DNA of 64,000 bases from Acetobacter ascendens (GTDB lineage: Bacteria; Pseudomonadota; Alphaproteobacteria; Acetobacterales; Acetobacteraceae): contig NZ_CP015164.1 in assembly GCF_001766235.1 (NCBI RefSeq), positions 558,001 to 622,000 on the forward strand, read 5' to 3'. Numbering within the stretch: position 1 is the first letter of the stretch; each line of letters begins with the position of its first letter. Made by a program: the position numbers and the translations under genes. The notes below the pieces were generated by a model, which was not told the origin of the DNA, searched no databases, and worked only from the letters and a program-made list of their open reading frames with translations. Below are positions 55,610 through 64,000 of this stretch, piece after piece.

Positions 55610-55936
55610 TCAGGCCGGTTTGGTTTTGCCGCCAGCCGGAGGTTTGTCTGATGCGGTATTTTTGGCCTTGTCTGCCTTGTCGGACAGGCCGGGCACTTCC
55701 ACATCAATTTCCAGCATGGAACAATGTGCACCACGGTCTAGCTTGATCTGAACTTTGTCCTGATCAACCGAAACGTGGCGCTTGATAACTTCCATGATTT
55801 CGCGGTGTAGCTGAGCCAGCAGGTCATCCTTGCCGTCGCCTACACTGATGCGTTCATGCGCCAGCAAAATCTGCAACCGATCCCGCGCAACGGGAGCGGA
55901 GGAGCGGCGCTTAAAGAGGTTGGAGAGGAAGGTCAT
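55610..55936 (-). CDS. minE: Cell-division topological specificity factor MinE
   Basis: Displaces MinC from MinD and drives pole-to-pole oscillation. 108 residues. An N-terminal amphipathic membrane-binding segment ([13 protein letters not shown]) is followed by the anti-MinCD region ([20 protein letters not shown]) and the dimer domain ([40 protein letters not shown]). A Lys/Ala/Pro tail of about 25 residues is extra. The ATG overlaps the minD stop by 4 bases. Confidence 0.95.
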   Translation of the reverse strand: MTFLSNLFKRRSSAPVARDRLQILLAHERISVGDGKDDLLAQLHREIMEVIKRHVSVDQDKVQIKLDRGAHCSMLEIDVEVPGLSDKADKAKNTASDKPPAGGKTKPA

Positions 55937-56748
55937 GAGACTCTCCGTTTGAACAGCCAGTCAAACAGGCCTTTGCGTTCAGTTGGAATGGTAACTTCCA
56001 CTTTTTCACCCAACAGGCGGCGCGCTGCTTCTGCATAGGCGCGGGCTGGAGCGCTTTCCGGTTCGGCAATGGTAACAGGGGCACCCACGTTAGATGCTTT
56101 CAGAACATCCGGGCTTTCTGGAATAATGCCAAGCAGTGGAATGGAAAGAATTTCAAGCACGTCATCCGTGGCCAGCATGTCACCGCGTGCGGCGCGCTGG
56201 GGGTCATAACGTGTCAGCAGCAGGTGCTTCTCAATTTTCTTGCCACTTTTGGCTTTTTCCGTTGTGCTATCCAGCATCCCGATCATGCGGTCACTGTCTC
56301 GCACAGAGGAAACTTCCGGGTTCGTGACAATAACAGCCATATCAGCATGGTGCATGGCCATTTGCGCGCCGCGTTCAATACCTGCGGGGCTATCACAGAT
56401 CACCCAGTCAAACTTTTTGCGGAGTTCTTCAATAACCTTGGCAACGCCCTCTGTGGTCAGGGCATCTTTATCCCGCGTCTGGGAGGCCGGTAGAAGGGAG
56501 AGGGTATCAATCCGCTTGTCCTTGATAAGCGCCTGTGCCAGATTGGCGTCACCCTGAATAACATTAATCAGGTCAAACACCACGCGGCGTTCCGCACCCA
56601 TAACCAGATCAAGATTACGCAGCCCGACGTCAAAATCTACCAGCACGACTTTCTGGCCGGTTTTGGCCAGTGCGGCTCCCAAGGCTGCGGAGGTTGTGGT
56701 TTTACCCACACCACCCTTGCCTGACGTGACGACCAGAACCTTTGCCAT
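55933..56748 (-). CDS. minD: Septum-site determining ATPase MinD
   Basis: Membrane-cycling ATPase that carries MinC. 271 residues. The deviant Walker [11 protein letters not shown] at 9-18 contains the signature Lys11. [34 protein letters not shown] and the C-terminal amphipathic membrane-targeting helix ([12 protein letters not shown]) are all present. Between minC and minD is a 138-bp gap with a T-rich dyad, so the two may not be strictly co-transcribed. Caulobacter uses MipZ instead of Min, so a full MinCDE is informative. Confidence 0.97.
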   Translation of the reverse strand: MAKVLVVTSGKGGVGKTTTSAALGAALAKTGQKVVLVDFDVGLRNLDLVMGAERRVVFDLINVIQGDANLAQALIKDKRIDTLSLLPASQTRDKDALTTEGVAKVIEELRKKFDWVICDSPAGIERGAQMAMHHADMAVIVTNPEVSSVRDSDRMIGMLDSTTEKAKSGKKIEKHLLLTRYDPQRAARGDMLATDDVLEILSIPLLGIIPESPDVLKASNVGAPVTIAEPESAPARAYAEAARRLLGEKVEVTIPTERKGLFDWLFKRRVS

Positions 56749-56832
56749 CAGTATTCCTTTTTATATCTCTGCGGGATCATCTGGGTGAAGCCATGATGAC
56801 CTTGTATGGCGATAACATGACAAGCTGCATCT

Positions 56833-56876
56833 AAAAAGAAAACTGCCAATGTCTATTTAGCCTTAGTTTTCTTTTT
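56833..56876. repeat. 12-bp A/T-rich inverted repeat between minC and minD
   Basis: AAAAAGAAAACT (56833-56844) and AGTTTTCTTTTT (56865-56876) are exact complements 20 bases apart, immediately downstream of the minC stop. Either a weak terminator or a boundary that lets minDE be transcribed separately. Low complexity limits confidence. Confidence 0.5.
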
Positions 56877-56886
56877 ATTTATTCTC

Positions 56887-57585
56887 TTACGGCAGCGGAC
56901 GGAACAAAAGAGCTTCCCCCGAAAGCAGAACCTGTGCAGGTTTTTCTGTGCAGGCGGGATCCATTTCTTCCGCCGTGGCATAGAATCCATCTATGGCTAC
57001 AAGCTCGGCAGCCAGGTTGCGGGTATAAATCCGGGCATTGCTGTGCCCGCCAATACCAGCAATGGCCCGCCCGCGCAGGGCTCCATAAACATGGATAGAC
57101 CCTCCGGCAGAAACTTCTGCCCCAGAAGCCACAGCTCCCAGAATAACCACATCGCCATCTGGCCAGACAATATGCTGGCCGGAGCGTACGGGGTCTTCTA
57201 TCAGTAGGGTTGTGGGTTCTGGTGGGCCTTCGGGTTCTTCTTCCGGCGCGGTAATGGGGCCGGAAGAGCGGCCACCCACGGAGCTTTCTGGCCATTCCCA
57301 ATCTGCCACGGCTGGCCACGAGCGATCACCGTTTTCTATGCCAAGCACGCGTATGCCGCGTTCTTTGAGCGCTGGCAGCAGAAAGGCAAGGTTGGGTGTA
57401 TCAGCCTGCATCATGCTCAGATCAAGAATAACGGGCTTGCCAGCAAAAAAGCCAACAGACCGCGTGATCTGATGATCCAGCGCCACCAGCCAATCTTCCA
57501 GCGGGGCTTCCGGCGTGAGGGTGAGCGCCAGAAAAGAGCGCCCGGACATACGAATACGGGGGAGTGGGGGATGTGTGCCGGACAA
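56887..57585 (-). CDS. minC: Septum-site determining protein MinC
   Basis: Inhibitor of FtsZ assembly. 232 residues. The N-domain (RSFLALTLTPEAPLEDWLVA and VILDLSMMQAD) is followed by an acidic Pro/Glu linker, then the right-handed beta-helix C-domain (VRSGQHIVWPDGDVVILGAV, IHVYGALRGRAIAGIGGHSN) that binds MinD. The start is a TTG at 57585; the first ATG is 12 codons later. I keep the longer form because residues PLPRIRMSGRSF look like the family N-terminus, but the choice is uncertain. Confidence 0.93.
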   Translation of the reverse strand: MSGTHPPLPRIRMSGRSFLALTLTPEAPLEDWLVALDHQITRSVGFFAGKPVILDLSMMQADTPNLAFLLPALKERGIRVLGIENGDRSWPAVADWEWPESSVGGRSSGPITAPEEEPEGPPEPTTLLIEDPVRSGQHIVWPDGDVVILGAVASGAEVSAGGSIHVYGALRGRAIAGIGGHSNARIYTRNLAAELVAIDGFYATAEEMDPACTEKPAQVLLSGEALLFRPLP

Positions 57586-57769
57586 GAACAGCCGCTCTCG
57601 AAATAAAGATCAGGAATAACAGATGCACAGGATAATGGCGTTACAGTGCAGTTGGGAAGTGTCTGTTACGCATTGGATGCATGAAGGCAAGGAGATGGTG
57701 AGAATTTGATGTGCTTTCATGCTGTTTTCCCTCTGGCGCTGGGGCAGGCAATGGCATAAATCATCGGGT

Positions 57770-58438
57770 ATGCGTACCCTCTTTCATTTTCCCCTCTCTC
57801 CTGCCAGCCGTACTGTTCGGCTTGTACTGGCGGAAAAGCGCCTGCCGTTTGAGGCCATTATTGAACGGGCATGGGAACACCGGCCCGAATTTTTGGCCAT
57901 GAACCCAGCAGGTGATGTGCCGGTTTTGGTGGAAGATAACGGGCTGATTGTGCCGGATTCGTATGTGATCTGCGAATATCTGGAAGAAGCATATTCCGAT
58001 ACGCCGCTGCTGGGGCGTACGCTGGCAGAACGTGTAGAAGTACGCCGTGTTATGGCGTGGTTTGATACGCTGTTTGCGCGCGAAGTTTCTGGCCGGTTTA
58101 TTGATGAACGGGTGATGAAGCGCTTAAGCGGCCGCGGAAATCCGGATGGCACTGCGCTGCGTGAGGCCTATGCCGCCATGCGCCCGCTTATGAAATACGT
58201 GAACGATCTGGCAGAAAACCGGAACTGGCTTGCAGGTAATTTTCTGTCTCTGGCAGATTTTACAGCAGCCGGGCATTTATCCTGCCTGGATTTTATTGGC
58301 GATATTGATTGGAGCAAGGTGCCTGCTGTGCGGGACTGGTACGCACGCATGAAGTCTCGCCCCTGCTTCCGTCCGCTTCTGGCTGATCGGGTTTCTGGCA
58401 TAACGCCGCCTGAATATTACACCAACTTGGATTTCTGA
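57770..58438 (+). CDS. fzlA: FtsZ-associated GST-fold protein FzlA
   Basis: 222 residues from the ATG at 57770. A glutathione S-transferase fold: thioredoxin-like half (LFHFPLSPASRTVRLVLAEK, FLAMNPAGDVPVLVEDNGLI, SYVICEYLEEAYSDTPLLG) and a helical C-domain (AGNFLSLADFTAAGHLSCLD). Within the superfamily it fits FzlA: PLSPASRTVR in place of the catalytic Ser/Cys motif, and the tail DRVSGITPPEYYTNLDF matching the conserved FzlA C-terminus that binds FtsZ in Caulobacter. Enzyme activity is doubtful. It is divergent from minC, so two FtsZ regulators are neighbours. Confidence 0.8.
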   Translation: MRTLFHFPLSPASRTVRLVLAEKRLPFEAIIERAWEHRPEFLAMNPAGDVPVLVEDNGLIVPDSYVICEYLEEAYSDTPLLGRTLAERVEVRRVMAWFDTLFAREVSGRFIDERVMKRLSGRGNPDGTALREAYAAMRPLMKYVNDLAENRNWLAGNFLSLADFTAAGHLSCLDFIGDIDWSKVPAVRDWYARMKSRPCFRPLLADRVSGITPPEYYTNLDF

Positions 58439-58442
58439 TCTT

Positions 58443-59657
58443 TTGAAACACCAAACGGCGTGGCACGCGCCAGATGTGCTGGTTATTGGCGGCGGTGCCG
58501 CAGGGCTAATGGCGGCCATAACGGCAGGCCAGCGCGGGTGCAGCGTTGTTGTGGTGGAACACGGGCCGGAGGTGGGGCGCAAAATCCTTATTTCCGGCGG
58601 TGGACGCTGTAATTTTACCAACACGGAAATGCGGGCAGATCGGTTTTTGTCTGCCAACCGGCATTTCGTAAAATCAGCACTCAGCCGCTATAAGCCAGAA
58701 GATTTTCTGGCCCTGTTGGCCAAACATTCCATTGCATGGCACGAGAAAAAGCTGGGCCAGCTTTTTTGCGATCATTCAGCGCGGGATATTGTTTCCATGC
58801 TGTTGGCGGAATGTGCGGCAGCGGGCGTGCGTATCCTTACAGATACACGTATTCGCCACGTAAGCCGCTCTGGTGATGCTTTTCGGGTAGAAAGTTCTGC
58901 CGGTGAGTTTCAGCCAAAGGTCGTTATTTTGGCCTCAGGCGGGCTTTCTATTCCCAAGTTGGGGGCCAGCAGCTTTGCGTATGATGTGGCCCGGCAATTT
59001 GATGTGCCCGTTATCAAACCAGAACCCGCGCTTGTTCCACTGGTGTTTGATCAGCCTCAGGATGGTTGGCTGAAAACACTGGCGGGTGTTTCTCTGCCCG
59101 TGCGTGTGAGCTGTGGCAAAATAGCGTTTGATGAAGCTTTGCTGTTTACGCATCGGGGGCTTTCTGGCCCAGCCTTGTTACAAATTTCTTCTTATTGGCA
59201 GGCGGGGCAGGCCGTAAAGGTGGATATGCTGCCGGGGCAGGATTTGGCAGCATTGCTGATGAAGCTGAAAAAAGCTGGTTCAAAAGCTAAAGCACCAGCC
59301 GCTTTGGCCCGATGGTTGCCCCAGCGTTTGGCTGCGGCTTTGGCGGCGCAGAAAGCATCTGATCGCCCTATGGCGGAATGGGCAGATAAAGATATTCAGG
59401 CCTTGGCGCAGCGGGCGCAGAATATGCAGTTTTACCCCACAGGCACAGAAGGTTTTGCCAAAGCAGAGGTTACGCGTGGAGGGGTGGATACACGCGGGCT
59501 TTCTTCCCGCACCATGCAGGTAGAAGCTGTGCCCGGCCTGTTTATGGTGGGTGAGGCTGTAGATGTTACGGGCTGGCTGGGTGGTTATAACTTCCACTGG
59601 GCATGGGCCAGCGGCCACGCTGCGGGGGAAGCCGCAGCGCAGTTTCGCGCTGTATAG
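58443..59657 (+). CDS. NAD(P)/FAD-dependent oxidoreductase, YhiN (HI0933) family
   Basis: 404 residues. TTG start, forced because the dinucleotide-binding fold begins at residue 11 (DVLVIGGGAAGLMAAITAGQ). The flavoprotein continues with GRKILISGGGRCNFTNTE, a hallmark of the family, and ends with VPGLFMVGEAVDVTGWLGGY and NFHWAWASGHAAGE. The substrate is unknown; members occur in most bacteria. It starts 4 bases after fzlA, probably in one operon, and ends 3 bases from the convergent rsmI stop. Confidence 0.93.
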   Translation: MKHQTAWHAPDVLVIGGGAAGLMAAITAGQRGCSVVVVEHGPEVGRKILISGGGRCNFTNTEMRADRFLSANRHFVKSALSRYKPEDFLALLAKHSIAWHEKKLGQLFCDHSARDIVSMLLAECAAAGVRILTDTRIRHVSRSGDAFRVESSAGEFQPKVVILASGGLSIPKLGASSFAYDVARQFDVPVIKPEPALVPLVFDQPQDGWLKTLAGVSLPVRVSCGKIAFDEALLFTHRGLSGPALLQISSYWQAGQAVKVDMLPGQDLAALLMKLKKAGSKAKAPAALARWLPQRLAAALAAQKASDRPMAEWADKDIQALAQRAQNMQFYPTGTEGFAKAEVTRGGVDTRGLSSRTMQVEAVPGLFMVGEAVDVTGWLGGYNFHWAWASGHAAGEAAAQFRAV

Positions 59658-59660
59658 GTT

Positions 59661-60629
59661 TTAGCTTTTTGCAGCCTTAATTTCGGCGGCCAGCTCCAGA
59701 GCGCGCGTATAAACGGTGCGCTTTGGCAAGCCTGCTGCTGTTGCAGCCAGTGCAGCAGCATCTTTAACGGAATGTGTTTCCAGCAGGCTGCGTAGGGTGG
59801 TGTCCAGATCATCTTCAGATGTCTGTTCCGGCTCGGCTGGGCCCAGCAATACGGTTATTTCTCCGCGCGGAGGGGTGGTGGCGTAAAAGGCGGCCAGTTC
59901 ACCCACGCTATCACGTCGCACTTCCTCAAACTTTTTGGTCAGTTCGCGCGCTACGGCGCAGGGGCGCGTGGGGCCAAAAATTTCTGCCATATCGGCCAGA
60001 GTTTCAGCCAGTCTGTGGGGGGCTTCGTGCCAAATCAGGGTGGCACTCAGGCCAGCACGCTCAGCCGCATGTAGCTTGGCAAAGCTTTCCTTGCGGGCTG
60101 ATGAGCGCGGAGGCGGAAAGCCAAGAAACATGAACGGATGCGGAGGTAGGCCAGAAAGTACAAGCGCTGTGAGTGCCGCGTTGGGGCCGGGCACAACCGT
60201 AACCGGCACGTTGGCTTCTATGGCAGCCCGCACCAAGCGGAAGCCGGGGTCTGATAGCAGGGGCATCCCTGCATCAGAAACCAGCGCAATATTGGCCCCC
60301 CCTTGCAAGCGGGCAATCAGGCCGGGAATACGCTGGCGCTCATTATGTTCATGCAAGGCTTCTGTGCGGGCAGAAATACTGCGTTCTGTCAGCAGTCGGG
60401 CCGTGGTGCGTGTATCTTCGCACAGAATCAGATCCGCACTTGCAAGTGCTTCGGCACCACGTGGGCTGAAATCCCCCAGATTGCCAATGGGTGTGGCAAC
60501 CAGCGTAAGGCCGGAGGAAGAAGGCGCATGACTTGGCGGCTTTCCTTCGCTATGGAGGGGGGAAGTCCGGTCGCGGTGTTCATCAGGCCGGTTGTGTGTG
60601 GAGGACGATCTTGATGATGACGCGTGCAT
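59661..60629 (-). CDS. rsmI: 16S rRNA 2'-O-ribose C1402 methyltransferase
   Basis: Tetrapyrrole-methylase-fold enzyme modifying 16S rRNA position C1402. Starting at 60629, which has AGGAG seven bases upstream, it is 322 residues; the frame opens earlier at 60680. About 35 Ser/His/Pro-rich residues precede the core. GLTLVATPIGNLGDFSPRGA, ILCEDTRTTARLL, ALVSDAGMPLLSDPGFRLVR and VPGPNAALTALVLSGLP are diagnostic. The HTH-like C-terminus (VKDAAALAATAAGLPKRTVY) is typical. Its 5' end overlaps the divergent LpoA-like gene by 16 bases. Confidence 0.95.
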   Translation of the reverse strand: MHASSSRSSSTHNRPDEHRDRTSPLHSEGKPPSHAPSSSGLTLVATPIGNLGDFSPRGAEALASADLILCEDTRTTARLLTERSISARTEALHEHNERQRIPGLIARLQGGANIALVSDAGMPLLSDPGFRLVRAAIEANVPVTVVPGPNAALTALVLSGLPPHPFMFLGFPPPRSSARKESFAKLHAAERAGLSATLIWHEAPHRLAETLADMAEIFGPTRPCAVARELTKKFEEVRRDSVGELAAFYATTPPRGEITVLLGPAEPEQTSEDDLDTTLRSLLETHSVKDAAALAATAAGLPKRTVYTRALELAAEIKAAKS

Positions 60630-62005
60630 GTTCGCTCCTGTCTGGACTTTCCAGCCAAGGTCTGGCGGGAAAACAGACATGGCGCAAGGCCGGTCTGGCT
60701 GCGTTGGGCATAACTGGCATGGCTTTAGCTGGCTGTGCAGACCAATCTCCCTCTGCTGGTGGTGGGGTTTCTAAACCTGTTGCCAGCCATAAAATTGGGG
60801 TTCTGCTGCCTCTTAGCGGGCCAAATGCTGGGTTGGGGCATGAATTGCTGGCAGGTGCACAGCTTGCAGTCGGCACCACTGCATCGGCTGACCCCACGGG
60901 GTTGCAGTTGGATGTGCATGATACAGCCGCCGCCGGTGAGGCATCTGGTGCAGCCACTGCCGCAGTAAGTGCCGGAGATGGCCTACTGCTTGGCCCGCTT
61001 ACCAGTGGTGATACCGCAGTTGCCGCGCCAGCAGCACAATCTGCCGGTATTCCGGTTCTGGCGTTTACCAGTGATATTTCTCAGGCCCGTTCTGGTGTGT
61101 GGATTATGGGTATCACCCCGGAAGATCAGGTGCAGCGTTTGGTCGAACAGGCGCGGCAGGATGGACGGCGTAAGTTTGCGGCACTTTTGCCCAATACCCC
61201 GCTGGGGCATGCATTGGGCAATGGTTTGCAGTCCGCTTGCCATGATCAGGGTTTACCGGAACCAACAATTGTGTATCACTCCGGCACGGCAGCCAGCATT
61301 TCGCAAAGCCTGCGTGATATTTCCGATTACGATACGCGCTTGCAGGCTGCCAAAGGCAACAGTGGTGAGCCCACCCCTTACACGCCAGATGCAGCCACAG
61401 CAGATGCAGATGCCGCCAAAACGGCAGACAAGCTGCCTTCTAACCTGGCGGCAGCATTGGGCACGGATAGTAACTCCGCAGTGCCAACAGATGCACCTAA
61501 GGCGGATACTCCCAAGCTGGAAGCACCACCCTTTGATGCGCTGCTACTGGGGGATACCGGTCTAAATCTGAGAAACGTGATTGTGGCGTTGAATGAAACC
61601 CAGATCAGCCTGCCATCCGTACGTATTATGGGGCCGGGCCTTTGGGCTGCTTTTGCCACCAAGCTAGGGGCCATTAAAGGCGCATGGTATGCCGCGCCAG
61701 ATCCTACAACCCGTCAGGCTTTTGTGACGCATTTTATGGCAGTTAACCACCATATGCCCAAGCCATTGGCTGATTTGTCTTACGATGCCGCGAATGTGGC
61801 CAAAACCGTGGCGCAGAGTGGTGTCTCTGGGTATCCGGCAAGCGCACTTACGCGGTCTGATGGGTTCTCTGGCGTAAACGGCCCGTTCACACTGCTGCCT
61901 GATGGGCGTGTTCGCCGCGCTTTGGGTGTGTTTGAAGTGATAGGGGGCGGTAGCCCTGCCAAAATGCAGAGTGCTCCAGCAAAGGCCAGTGCAATATCTG
62001 GCTGA
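60614..62005 (+). CDS. LpoA-like lipoprotein (penicillin-binding protein activator, LppC family)
   Basis: 463 residues from the ATG at 60614. Lipobox LAG-Cys at Cys41 after a long n-region. The periplasmic-binding-protein-like fold shows GVLLPLSGPNAGLGHELLAG, LLLGPLTSGDTAV, GIPVLAFTSDISQARSGVWI and MGITPEDQVQRLVEQARQDG. A Pro/Ala/Asp-rich insert of about 60 residues (about 255-315) interrupts the second lobe. E. coli LpoA activates PBP1a, and rsmI-lpoA divergence is conserved in proteobacteria, supporting the call. Whether it activates a PBP here is inferred. Confidence 0.87.
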   Translation: MMTRACSLLSGLSSQGLAGKQTWRKAGLAALGITGMALAGCADQSPSAGGGVSKPVASHKIGVLLPLSGPNAGLGHELLAGAQLAVGTTASADPTGLQLDVHDTAAAGEASGAATAAVSAGDGLLLGPLTSGDTAVAAPAAQSAGIPVLAFTSDISQARSGVWIMGITPEDQVQRLVEQARQDGRRKFAALLPNTPLGHALGNGLQSACHDQGLPEPTIVYHSGTAASISQSLRDISDYDTRLQAAKGNSGEPTPYTPDAATADADAAKTADKLPSNLAAALGTDSNSAVPTDAPKADTPKLEAPPFDALLLGDTGLNLRNVIVALNETQISLPSVRIMGPGLWAAFATKLGAIKGAWYAAPDPTTRQAFVTHFMAVNHHMPKPLADLSYDAANVAKTVAQSGVSGYPASALTRSDGFSGVNGPFTLLPDGRVRRALGVFEVIGGGSPAKMQSAPAKASAISG

Positions 62006-62031
62006 TCTGGATGTATTTGCACTAAATGCTC

Positions 62032-62068
62032 AAAAGGGCTGCCTGATGTATTTTCAGGCAGCCCTTTT
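62032..62068. terminator. Bidirectional terminator after the LpoA-like gene
   Basis: AAAAGGGCTGCCTGA (62032-62046) and its exact complement (62054-62068) give a 15-bp stem with a 7-base loop, then a T-rich run. It also lies after the convergent TPR gene stop at 62091. Confidence 0.93.
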
Positions 62069-62090
62069 TATTTGCCGTGTAGAAAAGAAA

Positions 62091-63695
62091 TTATTTTTTG
62101 TGCTGTGCCAGAATGGTTAAAACCTCGGCAACGCGTTCCACGACATCATCCCACTTTCGCGGGGTCGTTTGGCGGATAATCTGCAACGTGGGGTACCACG
62201 GGCTATCTGTGCGCCCGCTTAGCCAGCGCCAGCAGTTATCGTACCGATCCATCAGCAAAACAGGTTTGCCCAACCCACCAGCCAGATGCACCACAGAGGT
62301 ATCTACCGTGACCACAACATCAAGAGACATGATGAAGGCTGCTGTATCATCCATATTGTGGAGAAGGTGTGTGGGATCATACAATACCATGTTGGGTGGT
62401 GGATCATTCATCTGCTCGGCATAGGGGCCTTTTTGCAAACTGATGAGATTGACGCCTTCCACATCCCCTAATGGAGAAAGTGTGCGCAGGTTTATGGAGC
62501 GTCTGCGGTCTACAATATGGGCGGAAATTGTATTGGGCCGGGGTGCACCGCCCCAGACCAGCCCCACATTCAAATTATCATTTTCAGGCAGGAATTTTGC
62601 CAGTTCGCGCACTTTTATAGTGTCTGCCCGCAAATAAAGTACCGGTGCCCCCATGGCATCCGGTGTGGCAGAAAAAACGCGGGGCAGGCTGATAAATGGG
62701 CAATGCCAATCAAATGGCGGCGTGGTGCCACCTACCTGCACAATGTGTGCGCCCACAACCCGCTTACAAAGTTCACCTAGTGTTTCTGGCACCCATAAAT
62801 GCGGAATGGCCCCCCGATCTGAAAGTGGCTTAATATAGCGCAGATACATTAAAGTATCTCCAAGCCCTTCCTCCTGCGTAATCAGGATACGCTTGCCCCG
62901 GATGTCCGTATTTGGCCCCAATGAAGGCATAAGCGTGCTGGGGGGCAGGCTGGTATGGCCGGGCAGACGCAAGCGCCATTCATGTTCTGTCCAACCCTGT
63001 GCATAACGCCCGGCTTTAAGCAACGTAATAGAGTGGTTTAGGCGGACTTGTGGTTCCGTAGGGCGGAGGGAGATGGCCCTACGGTAGTAATCCAGCGCTT
63101 CATCCAACCGCCCTTTGCCTGCCAGCATACACCCGATGTTTGAAAGTATACCTGCGTGATCTGGTTGGGTTTTTAAAACACTTTGCAGATGAGCCAAGGC
63201 TTCATCAAAACAGCCTTGTTCAAGCATCGCCATGGCCAACAGGTTGTGGGAGTGCATGCTGTTGGGCCGCAGTTCAATAGCTTGGCGTAACAGGCTGATA
63301 GCTTCATCAAACAGCCCACATTGCACCAGCAGATTGCCCAGAATATCATAGATACGGGCATCCTGCGGCGTGCGCGTAAGCGCAGCGCGGCATGTGGCTT
63401 CTGCCAGAGGGCGTTTGTCCAGTTCTGCCAGCAGATCACTCAGTGCTTGTAACGGATGCTCTGTGCCGGCATGGCGGGAAGCAATATCACACAGAATTTC
63501 TGCGGCTTCTTCCGGCTGGCTGGTTCCTGCAAGGCAATATGCATACAGAGTTTTAGCCAGATCATTATTGCCTGTGCTGAACGGCTCCAGAACAGCAAGC
63601 ATTTCGTTGAAGTGACCCGCAATAATTTCTGTACGTGCACGCCGCAACGTCAGTTGATCGGGCAGGGTAGGGGCAGAAGCAGCAGGAGTATTCAT
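62091..63695 (-). CDS. TPR protein with C-terminal glycosyltransferase-like (GT-B) domain
   Basis: 534 residues. About 20-230 are tetratricopeptide repeats (for instance LIYDILGN-type helices, SMHSHNLLAMAMLEQGCFDE, GILSNIGCMLAGKGRLDEAL, DYYRRAISLRPTEPQVRLNH). From about 270 the sequence becomes RGKRILITQEEGLGDTLMYL and RYIKPLSDRGAIPHLWVPET, resembling glycosyltransferase family 9/41-type proteins, and later SLDVVVTVDTSVVHLAGGLG and KPVLLM, the nucleotide-sugar end. Such TPR-GT proteins are common in Acetobacteraceae, often near polysaccharide or flagellin genes. Acceptor and sugar are unknown; catalytic competence not proved. Confidence 0.83.
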   Translation of the reverse strand: MNTPAASAPTLPDQLTLRRARTEIIAGHFNEMLAVLEPFSTGNNDLAKTLYAYCLAGTSQPEEAAEILCDIASRHAGTEHPLQALSDLLAELDKRPLAEATCRAALTRTPQDARIYDILGNLLVQCGLFDEAISLLRQAIELRPNSMHSHNLLAMAMLEQGCFDEALAHLQSVLKTQPDHAGILSNIGCMLAGKGRLDEALDYYRRAISLRPTEPQVRLNHSITLLKAGRYAQGWTEHEWRLRLPGHTSLPPSTLMPSLGPNTDIRGKRILITQEEGLGDTLMYLRYIKPLSDRGAIPHLWVPETLGELCKRVVGAHIVQVGGTTPPFDWHCPFISLPRVFSATPDAMGAPVLYLRADTIKVRELAKFLPENDNLNVGLVWGGAPRPNTISAHIVDRRRSINLRTLSPLGDVEGVNLISLQKGPYAEQMNDPPPNMVLYDPTHLLHNMDDTAAFIMSLDVVVTVDTSVVHLAGGLGKPVLLMDRYDNCWRWLSGRTDSPWYPTLQIIRQTTPRKWDDVVERVAEVLTILAQHKK

Positions 63696-63760
63696 GATGG
63701 CATTAGGTATCGTTCAAAACAGATGAATGAATAACACAAGGCAGGTAATGTGTAGGCAAT

Positions 63761-63794
63761 AAAAAAACCCGACACGATAGTGTATCATGCCGGG
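63761..63794 (-). terminator. Terminator of the partial gene at the right edge
   Basis: On the minus strand CCCGGCATGATA and TATCGTGTCGGG pair with two G-U wobbles, then seven T follow. It separates the partial gene from the TPR gene. Confidence 0.78.
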
Positions 63795-63834
63795 CGATGA
63801 ACCTGAATGTATAAAGTAACGGAATGTAAAAGGT

Positions 63835-64000
63835 TCAGGCAGCTTTCATAACTGCTGTCAGGGATTCCAGAACTTCAGTCGGGTCTTTGTTTTCCAAAAC
63901 AGCCACTTCGGCCACAAAACGTTCCTGCGCGGCTTCAAACAGCTTGCGTTCACTAAAGCTGCCATCCAGACTATCAACATTGCGGCGCAGATCACGCAGC
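63835..64000 (-). CDS. C-terminal end of an unrecognised protein (partial)
   Basis: The minus strand is open from the right edge to the TGA at 63835. The 54 visible residues (beginning LRDLRRNVDSLDGSFSERKL and ending ESLTAVMKAA) are highly charged and helical, with codon use like the neighbours and a terminator after the stop, so the gene is real. I do not recognise the family. A flagellar or coiled-coil protein would fit the TPR-GT neighbour, but nothing in the sequence shows it. Confidence 0.6.
   Translation of the reverse strand, partial: LRDLRRNVDSLDGSFSERKLFEAAQERFVAEVAVLENKDPTEVLESLTAVMKAA

Noticed and set aside
1..64000. Insertion sequences, prophage, CRISPR, tRNA or rRNA genes
   Set aside because: No transposase, integrase, direct-repeat array, or tRNA/rRNA-like sequence was seen; gene order is that of a core chromosome.

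Overview
The window is a contiguous piece of an alphaproteobacterial chromosome, most probably from an acetic acid bacterium (Acetobacteraceae, Acetobacter-like). I infer this from the CcrM-type GANTC methyltransferase gene, the MoxR/DUF58/BatA-DUF4159 operon, the gpmI-envC-ctpA-yibQ-rppH order, a MinCDE system beside an FzlA-type GST-fold protein, and the moderately high GC content. Assignment to a genus is family knowledge plus inference; no database search was possible. It is almost entirely housekeeping sequence. I see no insertion sequence, prophage, CRISPR array, tRNA or rRNA.

Layout. 1-5805 (minus): efflux cluster of an MdtD-like MFS protein, a membrane-fusion protein and an RND pump that runs off the left edge. 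5918-8080 (plus): a small CsbD/ElaB-like protein, then rnhB-ccrM behind a leader packed with GANTC sites. 8141-15762 (minus): moxR, DUF58, BatA/DUF4159, VWA membrane protein and an ankyrin-like protein. 15863-22461 (plus): DUF1285, cca, an MsbA-like ABC exporter and emrAB. 22544-28794 (minus): gpmI-envC-ctpA-yibQ-rppH (cell separation and RNA 5' end processing). 28954-35448 (minus): carA-carB, greA, ilvA. 35677-43620 (plus): yqeY, dnaG, rpoD, a GNAT acetyltransferase, rpsF-rpsR-rplI, cfa. 43627-52349 (minus): a porin gene, then lptF-lptG-lptD-surA-rsmA. 52937-55506 (plus): ABC exporter coupled to a GntR regulator. 55610-57585 (minus): minC-minD-minE. 57770-59657 (plus): fzlA and a YhiN-type flavoprotein. 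59661-60629 (minus): rsmI. 60614-62005 (plus): an LpoA-like lipoprotein. 62091-64000 (minus): a TPR/glycosyltransferase-like protein and the end of an unrecognised gene.

The genes group into themes: envelope building and export (lpt genes, surA, MsbA-like exporter, cfa, porin, LpoA-like), division and cell separation (min, fzlA, envC, ctpA), the macromolecular synthesis block (dnaG, rpoD, ribosomal proteins, rsmA, rsmI, greA, cca), and drug efflux (RND and EmrAB).

The points I would look at first are: four GANTC sites in nested inverted repeats directly before rnhB-ccrM; a CarA reading frame with an N-terminal helix-turn-helix domain, preceded by two identical-geometry 19-bp dyads; an rsmA gene with no ATG, GTG or TTG able to start the full domain, apparently using CTG; an 18-bp perfect hairpin that swallows the end and stop codon of ccrM; and the VWA/MoxR operon, whose function is not settled.
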